The notes under the pieces are model-generated. The model did no database searches. It saw nothing but the letters and a program-made list of their open reading frames with translations, and was not told where the DNA came from. This document shows, piece by piece, positions 15,948 through 24,131 of a stretch of DNA of 64,000 nt. The DNA is from Alistipes sp. GTDB lineage: Bacteria; Bacteroidota; Bacteroidia; Bacteroidales; Rikenellaceae. Where the stretch lies: assembly GCA_020026395.1 (NCBI GenBank), contig JAHHQM010000003.1, forward strand, positions 1 through 64,000. The letters are read 5' to 3'. The translations under genes were made by a program, and so were the position numbers. Numbering within the stretch: the stretch's first letter is position 1; every line of letters begins with the position of its first letter.

Positions 15948-16760
15948 ATGAAGAAAGGACAAATCACGCCCGGCACGGCATGGGCAATCGTGACGGGTTC
16001 GGGTTCGGGCATCGGACGGTGCTATGCCCTGAGGCTGGCACGTTTGGGCTACAACACCCTGCTTGTAGGCAACAAACCCGCCCCGCTGGAAGAGGTCGCC
16101 GCGGAAATCGCCGCAGCATGTCCTTCGCAAAAGGTACGCACCCTGCCAATGGATCTTGCCCGCATCGAGGCGGCCGACGAACTCTACGCCTATATCGTGC
16201 GCGAGGGGTTGAACGTGGCCGTACTGATCAACAATGCGGGTATGTTCTCCTTCTGCGACATCACCGCAACCCCCGCCGAGCGCATCGAGCGCACCATTCT
16301 CCTGCACGATATGACGGCCTCGAAACTCTGCCGCCTGTTTGCACAGGACATGATCCGTCGCGGGGTTCGGGGACACATCCTCAACATGTCGTCATTCTCG
16401 ATCTGGATGCCGTTCCCCGGCATGGCTCTATACAGCGCTTCGAAGGCCTACCTGAAAAGTTTCTCGACGGCCTTTTCGCGCGAGGTGCAGGACCGGGGCA
16501 TCCATGTCACGGCAATCTGCCCCGCGGGTGTTGCGACGGATCTCTACGGACTTCCGGCCAATCTTCAGAAGCTGGGCATGCAACTCGGCATCCTGATTAC
16601 GCCCGACAACTGTGCCCGTCGCGGACTTCGTGCCCTGTGGCGCGGACGGAGATGCATCGTTCCCGACTGGTGGAACCGCCTGTGGATTCCACTCTGCAAA
16701 CACCTGCCGATGTGCATCCTGCGCCCCATACGACGCTACACGATGAAATTCCAAAAATAG
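15948..16760 (+). CDS. short-chain dehydrogenase, candidate hydroxysteroid dehydrogenase
   Basis: A 270-residue classical SDR with TGSGSGIG (residues 16-23, nucleotide binding), NNAG (95-98) and the catalytic Ser149, Tyr162 and Lys166 in the YSASK motif. The C-terminal region is hydrophobic and arginine-rich (RLWIPLCKHLPMCILRPIRR), resembling membrane-associated 17-beta-HSD12/3-ketoacyl-CoA reductase relatives. The gap to the previous gene is 3 bases, so it is surely co-transcribed with the two reductases. In that setting oxidoreduction of a steroid 3-keto/3-hydroxy group is the likely job. The stereochemistry (3-alpha or 3-beta) cannot be read. Confidence 0.85.
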   Translation: MKKGQITPGTAWAIVTGSGSGIGRCYALRLARLGYNTLLVGNKPAPLEEVAAEIAAACPSQKVRTLPMDLARIEAADELYAYIVREGLNVAVLINNAGMFSFCDITATPAERIERTILLHDMTASKLCRLFAQDMIRRGVRGHILNMSSFSIWMPFPGMALYSASKAYLKSFSTAFSREVQDRGIHVTAICPAGVATDLYGLPANLQKLGMQLGILITPDNCARRGLRALWRGRRCIVPDWWNRLWIPLCKHLPMCILRPIRRYTMKFQK

Positions 16761-16763
16761 AAT

Positions 16764-17405
16764 ATGACCAAAATCAAGAATATTGTTTTCGATCTGGGCG
16801 GCGTGATCGTCGATCTGGACGCCAACCGCTGCATGGCGGGATTTAAGAGATTAGGATTGGACGAGATTGCCGAACTGATCAACCCCTACCACCCCGCCGC
16901 CATGATCGGCGAGATGGAGCACGGCGACATCACGTTCCACGAGATGTGCGACAAGATGCGTACGTATGTCCACCGTGAGGACATACGCGACGAGGAGATT
17001 TCGTGGGCATACAACCAGCTGCTCGTCGGGTTGGATCGCTCCAAGCTGCGTCTTTTGGACACCTTGCGCGAACGCGGCTACCGCATCTACGCCCTCTCGA
17101 ACAACAACCCGATGTCGATCGAAACCGTCCGCGAGATGTTCCGAGCCGACGGCAAGACGATGAACGACTATTTCGACGGGATTTACCTCTCGTTCGAGAT
17201 GCACCTGCTGAAACCCGGACGCGAGATCTACGAGAAAATGATCCGCCTGAGCGGTATGGATCCCCGCGAGAGTCTTTTTCTGGACGACTCGGAGATCAAC
17301 GTCAATGTCGCCCGCGAATTGGGATTCTCGGTCTATAAGCCCGAAGTCGGCGAGGATTTCAGCCCCATTTTCGACCACATGGAGTTGTTCGAAAAAGAGG
17401 AATAA
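16764..17405 (+). CDS. HAD-superfamily hydrolase, YihX-like
   Basis: A 213-residue cytoplasmic HAD phosphatase with nucleophile Asp10 in FDLGGVIVDLD, ALSNNNP as motif II near residue 112, Lys in HLLKPGREIYEKM as motif III, and FLDDSEINV as motif IV. The DLGG form of motif I, without the second Asp at +2, is common in this subgroup and may limit it to particular substrates. It follows the dehydrogenase by 3 bases and ends the operon. Why a phosphatase would travel with steroid-reducing enzymes is not clear; it may be incidental. Confidence 0.85.
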   Translation: MTKIKNIVFDLGGVIVDLDANRCMAGFKRLGLDEIAELINPYHPAAMIGEMEHGDITFHEMCDKMRTYVHREDIRDEEISWAYNQLLVGLDRSKLRLLDTLRERGYRIYALSNNNPMSIETVREMFRADGKTMNDYFDGIYLSFEMHLLKPGREIYEKMIRLSGMDPRESLFLDDSEINVNVARELGFSVYKPEVGEDFSPIFDHMELFEKEE

Positions 17406-17415
17406 CCCATAATAT

Positions 17416-17446
17416 TTTGCGCTTCCGAAAAATTCGATTATCTTTG
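17416..17446 (+). promoter_or_regulatory. promoter of tRNA-Pro
   Basis: TTTG, a 19-base spacer and TATCTTTG, with no mismatch, 27 bases before the tRNA. Confidence 0.85.
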
Positions 17447-17473
17447 TATCTCGAATTGCCCCGAAAGGCAACA

Positions 17474-17548
17474 CGGGATGTGGCGCAGTCCGGTTAGCGC
17501 ACCTGCTTTGGGAGCAGGGGGTCGTGGGTTCGAATCCCGCTATCCCGA
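17474..17548 (+). tRNA. tRNA-Pro (anticodon TGG)
   Basis: A full cloverleaf folds by eye: acceptor CGGGATG/TATCCCG (one G-T), D arm GCGC/GCGC, anticodon arm CCTGC/GCAGG with loop TTTGGGA (anticodon TGG at 17507-17509), a variable loop of five, and T arm GTGGG/CCCGC with loop TTCGAAT. No CCA is encoded. The anticodon reads CCA and, by wobble, other proline codons. Confidence 0.96.
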
Positions 17549-17556
17549 CCGAGTTT

Positions 17557-17592
17557 AAGACGTTGTTTATCAAAAGGTAAGCAACGTCTTTT
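17557..17592 (+). terminator. terminator after tRNA-Pro
   Basis: AAGACGTTG (17557-17565) pairs with CAACGTCTT (17582-17590), followed by a short T-run. Confidence 0.6.
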
Positions 17593-17600
17593 CGTTTCAC

Positions 17601-17640
17601 AAAAAAATCCGTCCGACGTAATTGTCGGACGGATTTTTTT
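17601..17640. terminator. bidirectional terminator before the sulfatase gene
   Basis: A perfect 17-base stem, flanked by seven A and seven T, stands 16 bases from the stop of the convergent LtaS-like gene. Confidence 0.9.
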
Positions 17641-17656
17641 CTTCGGCAAGAACCCC

Positions 17657-19543
17657 CTACGGCAGGTAATTCTTGCGCTCGACGTGTTGGTAGTACTGCT
17701 GCACCAATGCCTTGAAGCGGTCGGACAGCGAATCGGTATGCGCGATCGGCGCCTCGTCGTCGAACGAGATCTCCCCCCGATCGGTCAGGGCGCGGAACTG
17801 CCCCTCGTAACTTACCGACCATGCGGGACGAGTCTTTTCGTTCAGGACATCACGGCCGAATGCAAAATACGGCTCGCGGTTGCCGATCAGTCCCAGGAGG
17901 GTCGGCATGATATCCAACTGCTGGGTCACCTCCTCAATCTCGCCACGCAGGCTTCCGTCGGGCGTATACATAAATCCGATGATGTGGTAATTGCCCGGAT
18001 AGGTCTTGGTTTTCTCGGCAAATTTCTCGGATGACACGTGATCGGCCACAAACACGAAGATCGTATTTTGGAACCACTCCTCCTTGGAGAATCGCTCGCA
18101 GAACTTGCGGAACGCCATATCGTCGTAGGCCACGCCCTTATGGATCTTCGTGTAGCCTTTCGGCAGCATCTCCTCATATTCGGCGGGAACAACAAACGGA
18201 TGGTGCGACGAAAGCGTGAACATCGAAGCGAAGAACGGCTGCTTCATCGCGGTGAATTCCTCACCCGCAAATTGCAGGAATTTCTCGTCCCAGATACCCC
18301 AGAAACCGTCGAAATCGTTCGTTCCGTGCTTGGCTTCGTAATCTTCGCGGCTGACCAGTCGATCGACACCCGCCTGACGGGCATAAGCGCCGAATCCCAT
18401 CGAACCGGCCTCCGAACCGCAGAAGAACGAGGTCTCGTAGCCCATATCGTGCAACATGGCGGGCAGCTGACGGCTCTCGCCGAGCGATTGCGCCATCAGC
18501 ACAAACGGCACCTTGAACGACGGAATCGAACCCAACACCGACGGCATGGCCTGAATCGAACGCGTGCCGTTGGCGTACATGCGTTTGAAGCACAATCCCT
18601 CGCGCATCAGCGAATCGAGAAAGGGCGTGAATCCCTTCTCCTTACAATCGGCATAGACTTCGGGGCAGAGGTGCGCCGAATGTTCGGCCGACATACTCTC
18701 CATGATGAAGACCACCACGTTGCGCCCCTTCAGGTTCACCGCCACCGAATCCGCGGGTTCGTGGCGCGGCGTGAACATTGCGGGGAGCTGCTCCTCGTCG
18801 AAATATTTCTGATAACGAATCTTACCGCCACTTCCCGCCGTACGCAGGATGCAGAACGGGTTACTCAAAATGAGGTTGGCCTTACCGCTGTCGGACGTGT
18901 AGAGTGTCGCATTCGAGAGGGTGATGGGTCGGGTCATGCGGGTAAATCCGCCACGCAACGCCCCTACCGAAAGGCCGCACGCCAAGACAAAAACGACGAG
19001 GCTCATTACATAGTACGCCCAGCCTTTTTCGACAAGCGTTTTCTCTTCGAGGTGTCGCCCGTAGCCCTTGTAAAGTACCCACGCCGTTGCGATGAAAAGG
19101 AGCACCAAGTACCAGTTCTCCATCATAAATTTACCGACCAGCAACGCCGAATTGGAATTGTCGGCAAAGAAGATTTCGTCGGCCGTGAATCGTTTCTGCG
19201 TGTAGTGGAAATAGACCGTATCGGCAAAGTTTGTCGCGGCAACGAGCAAGGTGTTCACCACCACAAAATAGCCGAATTTCAGTTTACGCCACCACAACTT
19301 CTCCCTCAGGTGCAACGGGAAGAGCGACAGGATGATGAACAGGCCGTCGGCATAGATGATCGACGCCGTATCGAACTTCAGCGCCCCGCATAAAAGCGGC
19401 CAAGCCTCGCTCGGGGAGAACGATCCCAGAAGCGAGGCATTGTACACGGCGAAGACGACCCTCAGAGCCATCAATACGCCATAAAGCAGACCCAATCGTC
19501 CCAGCAGTACCACTACGGGAGTATGGAGCAATCGTGATATCAT
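17657..19543 (-). CDS. LtaS-like phosphoglycerol transferase / sulfatase-family membrane protein
   Basis: The 628-residue protein has four to five N-terminal membrane helices (about 1-205) and a large periplasmic alkaline-phosphatase-fold domain (about 275-550). Typical elements are NVVVFIMESMSAEHS for the first metal-binding strand, NGTRSIQAMPSVLGS with the likely nucleophile Thr, and FVFVADHVSSE for the distal metal site. In Gram-negative bacteria such enzymes transfer phosphoglycerol or phosphoethanolamine-like groups onto envelope glycans or lipids. The exact acceptor is unknown, and lipoteichoic acid itself is not expected here. It follows nadC by 9 bases in the same direction. Confidence 0.85.
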   Translation of the reverse strand: MISRLLHTPVVVLLGRLGLLYGVLMALRVVFAVYNASLLGSFSPSEAWPLLCGALKFDTASIIYADGLFIILSLFPLHLREKLWWRKLKFGYFVVVNTLLVAATNFADTVYFHYTQKRFTADEIFFADNSNSALLVGKFMMENWYLVLLFIATAWVLYKGYGRHLEEKTLVEKGWAYYVMSLVVFVLACGLSVGALRGGFTRMTRPITLSNATLYTSDSGKANLILSNPFCILRTAGSGGKIRYQKYFDEEQLPAMFTPRHEPADSVAVNLKGRNVVVFIMESMSAEHSAHLCPEVYADCKEKGFTPFLDSLMREGLCFKRMYANGTRSIQAMPSVLGSIPSFKVPFVLMAQSLGESRQLPAMLHDMGYETSFFCGSEAGSMGFGAYARQAGVDRLVSREDYEAKHGTNDFDGFWGIWDEKFLQFAGEEFTAMKQPFFASMFTLSSHHPFVVPAEYEEMLPKGYTKIHKGVAYDDMAFRKFCERFSKEEWFQNTIFVFVADHVSSEKFAEKTKTYPGNYHIIGFMYTPDGSLRGEIEEVTQQLDIMPTLLGLIGNREPYFAFGRDVLNEKTRPAWSVSYEGQFRALTDRGEISFDDEAPIAHTDSLSDRFKALVQQYYQHVERKNYLP

Positions 19544-19552
19544 TTCGACGGA

Positions 19553-20407
19553 CTATTCACAAGCCTTCAACGACATATCCAACGACTTGATCTGGTGTGT
19601 CAGAGCACCCACCGAGATGAAATCTACCCCGCATTCGGCGTAGTCGCGCATCGTCTCGTAGGTGATACCGCCGCTCGACTCCGTTTCGCAACGGCCTGCC
19701 ACCTTCTTGACGGCCTCGCGGGTCATTGCGGGCGTGAAGTTGTCGAACATGATGCGATCGACACCGCCTGCGGCAAATACCTCGTCGATGTCTTCCAGCG
19801 AACGTACCTCACACTCGATGGGAATATTCTTGCCCTTCTCGGCCAGATATTTACGTACACCGTGGATGGCGTTCGTAATGCCGCCTGCAAAATCAATGTG
19901 GTTGTCCTTCAGAAGCACCATGTCGAACAGCCCCATACGGTGATTCTCTCCACCGCCGATCTTCACGGCCATCTTGTCCAGCACACGCATACCGGGCGTG
20001 GTCTTACGTGTATCGAGCACACGGGTGTGCAGACCCTCCAGCAGTTTCACATAGTGAGCCGTCTGAGTAGCCACACCGCTCATGCGCTGCATGATGTTCA
20101 GCAGGATGCGCTCGGCCTGCAACAGCGAACGCAAACGACCCGAAACATAGAATGCCACATCGCCGGGTTTCACACGGTCACCGTCCTTGAGGATCTGCTC
20201 GAACTTCATGTCGGGATCCAGGCGGTGCAGTACGATTTCGGCAATCTCAATACCGGCAATAACACCCTCCTGCTTGCACAAAAGGCGCATACGTCCGTGC
20301 TCGTCGGCAGGGATGCACGAAAGCGACGTGTGATCGCCGTCACCGATGTCTTCTTTGATGCAAAGTTCGATAAGTTCGTCTACGAAAGGTCTGTATTCGG
20401 GTTTCAT
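19553..20407 (-). CDS. nadC: nicotinate-nucleotide pyrophosphorylase (carboxylating)
   Basis: Quinolinate phosphoribosyltransferase (284 residues), which turns quinolinate and PRPP into nicotinate mononucleotide in de novo NAD synthesis. Characteristic segments are EDIGDGDHTSLSCIP, ERILLNIMQRMSGVAT, DTRKTTPGMRVLDKMAV and GGGENHRMGLFDMVLLKDNH, and the C-terminal SSGGITYETM. The length is standard. nadA and nadB are not in the window. A TACCTTTG -7 box lies at 20448-20441 on the minus strand. Confidence 0.97.
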   Translation of the reverse strand: MKPEYRPFVDELIELCIKEDIGDGDHTSLSCIPADEHGRMRLLCKQEGVIAGIEIAEIVLHRLDPDMKFEQILKDGDRVKPGDVAFYVSGRLRSLLQAERILLNIMQRMSGVATQTAHYVKLLEGLHTRVLDTRKTTPGMRVLDKMAVKIGGGENHRMGLFDMVLLKDNHIDFAGGITNAIHGVRKYLAEKGKNIPIECEVRSLEDIDEVFAAGGVDRIMFDNFTPAMTREAVKKVAGRCETESSGGITYETMRDYAECGVDFISVGALTHQIKSLDMSLKACE

Positions 20408-20440
20408 ATCTTTGTGATTTTATATAATGATTATTTGGGA

Positions 20441-20448
20441 CAAAGGTA
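20441..20448 (-). promoter_or_regulatory. -7 promoter element of nadC
   Basis: TACCTTTG on the minus strand, about 34 bases before the start; the -33 box is poor. Confidence 0.4.
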
Positions 20449-20524
20449 CGTAAAAATTCGGGATCGGGTTCAATGTTTCTGCAAAAACACACCATTTCAT
20501 GACCCCTCTTCCGCCCCCAATGCC

Positions 20525-20532
20525 TATATTTG
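20525..20532 (+). promoter_or_regulatory. -7 promoter element of the outer-membrane protein gene
   Basis: TATATTTG 27 bases before the chosen start codon; no good -33 box is visible. Confidence 0.4.
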
Positions 20533-20559
20533 CAGAACCAAACCCTTAACCCCACCTTT

Positions 20560-21099
20560 ATGAAGCGATTTTTCATGCTCTCACTCGCCCTTTTGGCGAC
20601 CACCATGCTGTCGGCCGCGCCCCAATCCGACACGCCCCCGACCACGAAAGCCGACCGTATTCTGCAACGCGGTTATCGCGGATCGGTGATCCTGGATCAG
20701 GGAATCGTCCCGTCTGAAGGTTTTCAGGAATTTACACTCGGACTTTCGACCGTCCACGGCTACCAATTCTCGCCCCACGTTTTCCTGGGTGCGGGTGTAG
20801 GCATCATCAAATACTTTGAAAGCAGCGAAATATTCGGTCTGGACATCTCCGACAACGCCACCTGTGCACCCGTCTTTCTAAACCTCAACACCTGCTTCCT
20901 GCGTAACTGGGTCACACCCTACTTGGATCTGAAGGCAGGTTACGCCTTCGGCGATTGGGAAAGCGGTTACTACAACCCGACTCTCGGAGTCCGATTCGGA
21001 CTTAGACGGAAATTCGGTCTTAACTGCGGCATCGGTTACACAGCACTCTCTGAGGGCGACTACAACTTTATCACCTTCCGTTTCGGAATCGAATTCTAA
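20560..21099 (+). CDS. small outer-membrane beta-barrel protein
   Basis: The 179-residue product begins MKRFFMLSLALLATTMLSAA, a signal peptide. The mature part alternates polar and hydrophobic residues with glycine- and aromatic-rich strands (GLSTVHGYQFSPHVFLGAGV, LDLKAGYAFGDWESGYYNP, VRFGLRRKFGLNCGIGYT) and ends in FRFGIEF, an aromatic C-terminus as needed for Bam-mediated insertion. This looks like an eight-stranded OmpX/OmpW-size barrel. No specific function can be assigned. I start at the signal peptide and not at an in-frame codon ten residues earlier. Confidence 0.75.
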   Translation: MKRFFMLSLALLATTMLSAAPQSDTPPTTKADRILQRGYRGSVILDQGIVPSEGFQEFTLGLSTVHGYQFSPHVFLGAGVGIIKYFESSEIFGLDISDNATCAPVFLNLNTCFLRNWVTPYLDLKAGYAFGDWESGYYNPTLGVRFGLRRKFGLNCGIGYTALSEGDYNFITFRFGIEF

Positions 21100-21110
21100 A
21101 CGACACAAAA

Positions 21111-21144
21111 AAAACGGGGCGATCCGAAGATCGTCCCGTTTTTT
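21111..21144. terminator. bidirectional terminator between the barrel gene and korB
   Basis: A 12-base stem with one G-T pair and loop CGAA, flanked by A and T runs, between the two convergent genes. Confidence 0.9.
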
Positions 21145-21163
21145 CATATCTGGTTTAAAGAGA

Positions 21164-22195
21164 TTATTCAACCTCCCAAGTCTCGCCCGAGTGCAAAAGA
21201 TCGTCCACGCAGTGGATCTTGCTCTTGGCCTTAACTTCCTCACACTGTTTCTCAACAGCCTGATCGTAAACATTGGGTTCGGCAACCGAACGGATGACAC
21301 CCAAAGCAACCGGGTAATCCGGATACTTCATGGCTGCCAGCATCATGTGCAGCGTCGTGTCCTTCTCGTGAGCATCGTGAACCAGGATATCGTCGAGCGT
21401 ATAGCCGTCCTCCCCGATGGTTACGACCTTCAGTTTCATGTTCTCGAATACCAGACCCTTGTCTTTCTTGGCACCGAACAACATCTTCTCGCCGTGTTTC
21501 AGCGTGATGGTGTGCTCCAGACGGGTGGCCTTGTCACCTGCATACAGGGCGTGGGTCTTATCGTTGAAGATCACGCAGTTCTGCAGAATCTCGATCACCG
21601 ACATACCGTGGTGCTTTGCAGCAGTCACCATACAGTCTTTCGAGAGGTTCACCTCCATATCGACCGAACGGGCAAAGAACGTACCCTTGGCACCGATTAT
21701 CAGCTCACCGGGGTTGAACGGCTTCTCAACCGTACCGTAGGGCGAAGTCTTGGTGATCTTGCCGAGTTTGGTCGTCGGCGAGTACTGACCTTTGGTCAAA
21801 CCATAGATCTCGTTGTTGAACAGGATCATATTCAGATCGACGTTACGACGGATCGCGTGGATGAAGTGGTTACCACCGATAGCCAACGAGTCACCGTCAC
21901 CGGAACATACCCATACGGCCAATTTGGGGTTTGCCACCTTCACACCCGTAGCAACGGCGTTTGCACGACCGTGAACCGAGTGGAAGCCGAAAGTCTTCAT
22001 GTAATAAATGAAACGCGACGAGCAACCGATACCCGACACAAACGTGAAGAGGTTGTGGGGAGTGTCAGTTTCATCTGCGATTACGGGCAGTGCACGTTGC
22101 ACTGCATTCAGGATTGCGTGATTACCGCATCCGGGGCACCAGCGTACCTCTTGATCGCTCTTGAAATCCGCAGGTGTGTATTTGTAGTCTGCCAT
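21164..22195 (-). CDS. korB: 2-oxoacid:ferredoxin oxidoreductase beta subunit
   Basis: The 343-residue thiamine-pyrophosphate subunit of a 2-oxoglutarate-type ferredoxin oxidoreductase works with the preceding alpha-gamma fusion in anaerobic oxidation or reductive synthesis of 2-oxoacids. WCPGCGNHAI near residue 20 supplies Fe-S cysteines. CSGDGDSLAIGGNH (about 97-110) and the NNEIYGLTKGQYSPT segment bind TPP-Mg. 2-Oxoglutarate is the most likely substrate of this two-subunit form, but related 2-oxoacids cannot be excluded. It follows korA by 4 bases. Confidence 0.93.
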   Translation of the reverse strand: MADYKYTPADFKSDQEVRWCPGCGNHAILNAVQRALPVIADETDTPHNLFTFVSGIGCSSRFIYYMKTFGFHSVHGRANAVATGVKVANPKLAVWVCSGDGDSLAIGGNHFIHAIRRNVDLNMILFNNEIYGLTKGQYSPTTKLGKITKTSPYGTVEKPFNPGELIIGAKGTFFARSVDMEVNLSKDCMVTAAKHHGMSVIEILQNCVIFNDKTHALYAGDKATRLEHTITLKHGEKMLFGAKKDKGLVFENMKLKVVTIGEDGYTLDDILVHDAHEKDTTLHMMLAAMKYPDYPVALGVIRSVAEPNVYDQAVEKQCEEVKAKSKIHCVDDLLHSGETWEVE

Positions 22196-22199
22196 GACG

Positions 22200-24044
22200 T
22201 TATTTCAATAAGGATTCAAATTTTTCTTTCAACTCTACAATAGTGAAGGGAAGACCTTGGCACTTATTGCACTGCTCATATTGGAACTCTTGGAACTGCT
22301 GACGCAGGTAGTTCGCAAACTGACCTTCGTTCAACTCGCATACGACGATCGTCTTGAACTTCTTGAAGATATCGCGAACGCCGTGAGGCAGCGGGTTGAT
22401 GTAGTTGAAGTGGCAAAGCGAAACCTTCTTGCCTTCCTCTCTCAGCTGATCCACTGCGGTTTGCAGATGACCGCGGGTACCGCCCCATCCTACTACCAGC
22501 AGATCGCCTTCCTCGTCACCGTAAACTTCCTGTTTGGGCAGGTAGTCGGCAATCTTGGCAACCTTTGCGGCACGGAACTTAACCATCTTCTGGTGGTTAT
22601 CGGGGTCGTGCGAGATGTTACCCTTGACGGCATCCTTCTCCAGACCACCGATACGGTGCTCCAGACCCTTCTTACCGGGGAATGCCCAACCACGGGCCAG
22701 TTTCTCGTTACGTACGTAAGGCATGAAACCGCCTTCGGGTGCGTCGTCTACAATAGGAGGTTTGATTTCGGGATATTCCGACATCGAAGGAATCTTCCAT
22801 GGCTCCGAACCGTTGGCGATGAAACCGTCGCTCATCAGGATGGTCGGAACCATATGCTCCATAGCGATACGGCCGGCCTCGAATGCATAGTGGAAGCAGT
22901 CACTCGGCGACGAAGCAGCGACGATGGCCACGGGGCACTCGCCGTTACGTCCGTACAGAGCCTGCATCAGGTCACTCTGCTCGGTCTTGGTAGGAAGACC
23001 CGTCGAAGGACCACCACGCTGCACATCAACGACAACCAGCGGCAACTCCAACATAACGGCCAGACCCAGCGCCTCGCTCTTCAGCGAAAGACCGGGACCC
23101 GACGTCGAAGTCACGGCGAAGTTACCGGCATACGAAGCACCGATGGCCGTGCAGATACCTGCGATCTCGTCCTCGGCCTGAACCGTCTTCACGTTCAGAT
23201 CCTTACGTTTTGCCAGCTCCTCCAATACAACGGTTGCGGGCGTGATAGGATACGAACCGCAGAACAAAGGCAGATGAGCCTTTTCCGATGCGGCGATCAG
23301 ACCCCAGGCCGTAGCCACGTTACCGCTGATCGAACGATAGGTTCCCTTCGTGCGGGGAGCGGGAGCAACGGTGTAGGTGTTGGCGAACTGGTGGGTGTTG
23401 GCTGCAAAGTCATAACCTGCGCGGATGGCCTTTTTGTTGGCCTCGGCGATGGCGGGGTTCTTCTTGTTGAACTTGGCCTCGAGGTACTGGAATGCGTGCT
23501 CCTCGGGACGATCGAACATCCAGAAGCAGATACCCAGTGCAAACATGTTTTTACACTTTACGATACCCTTGTTGTCCAAGCCGCTGTCCTTCAATGCCTC
23601 ACGCGTCATCGACGTGATGTCGGGCACGATCAGGTTGTAGCCCTCGAGATTCAATTCGGAGACGATATCGGTGGTTTTGAAACCGGCCTTCTTCAAGTGC
23701 TCCTCCGTAACGGAATCACCGTCAAGGATTACGGTAGCACTGGGTTTGAGCCATTTGCGGTTCGCTTTGAGTGCTGCGGGATTCATGGCGACCAAGACAT
23801 CGCAATAGTCACCGGGGTTCATTTGACGCGAGTTACCGAAGTGTACCTGAAAACCGGAAACACCGGCTACGGTTCCTTGCGGGGCGCGGATTTCGGCAGG
23901 ATAATCGGGGAAAGTGGATGTTCCGTTACCGAACAAAGCCGAAGTGTCGGAGAAAAGCGTGCCGGTAAGCTGCATGCCGTCTCCGGAGTCCCCTGAGAAT
24001 CGGATCACGACATCTTTAACTTCGTGCACAGATTTTTTGTCCAT
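22200..24044 (-). CDS. korA: 2-oxoacid:ferredoxin oxidoreductase alpha subunit (gamma-alpha fusion)
   Basis: The 614-residue protein joins an N-terminal gamma domain (about 1-190, with RFSGDSGDGMQLTG) to the alpha domain (about 215-600, with GSYPITPATVVLEELAKR and DEIAGICTAIGASYAG). This fusion is usual for 2-oxoglutarate:ferredoxin oxidoreductases of Bacteroidota. Together with KorB it forms the catalytic unit that passes electrons to ferredoxin in the branched anaerobic TCA pathway. A TATATTTG box lies on the minus strand at 24090-24083. Confidence 0.93.
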   Translation of the reverse strand: MDKKSVHEVKDVVIRFSGDSGDGMQLTGTLFSDTSALFGNGTSTFPDYPAEIRAPQGTVAGVSGFQVHFGNSRQMNPGDYCDVLVAMNPAALKANRKWLKPSATVILDGDSVTEEHLKKAGFKTTDIVSELNLEGYNLIVPDITSMTREALKDSGLDNKGIVKCKNMFALGICFWMFDRPEEHAFQYLEAKFNKKNPAIAEANKKAIRAGYDFAANTHQFANTYTVAPAPRTKGTYRSISGNVATAWGLIAASEKAHLPLFCGSYPITPATVVLEELAKRKDLNVKTVQAEDEIAGICTAIGASYAGNFAVTSTSGPGLSLKSEALGLAVMLELPLVVVDVQRGGPSTGLPTKTEQSDLMQALYGRNGECPVAIVAASSPSDCFHYAFEAGRIAMEHMVPTILMSDGFIANGSEPWKIPSMSEYPEIKPPIVDDAPEGGFMPYVRNEKLARGWAFPGKKGLEHRIGGLEKDAVKGNISHDPDNHQKMVKFRAAKVAKIADYLPKQEVYGDEEGDLLVVGWGGTRGHLQTAVDQLREEGKKVSLCHFNYINPLPHGVRDIFKKFKTIVVCELNEGQFANYLRQQFQEFQYEQCNKCQGLPFTIVELKEKFESLLK

Positions 24045-24082
24045 ACTTTAATTTCGTTAGTAGATTTAAGTTAGTGTGATTA

Positions 24083-24090
24083 CAAATATA
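24083..24090 (-). promoter_or_regulatory. -7 promoter element of korAB
   Basis: TATATTTG on the minus strand, about 40 bases before korA; the -33 box is weak. Confidence 0.4.
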
Positions 24091-24131
24091 CAATTTTTTC
24101 TTAATCTTTCTTACATTTCGAAAGATTATTT

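Noticed and set aside
17474..17548. tRNA-Pro as an integration site for the neighbouring reductase operon
   Set aside because: No integrase, no direct repeat of the tRNA end, and the operon has the same base composition as the chromosome.
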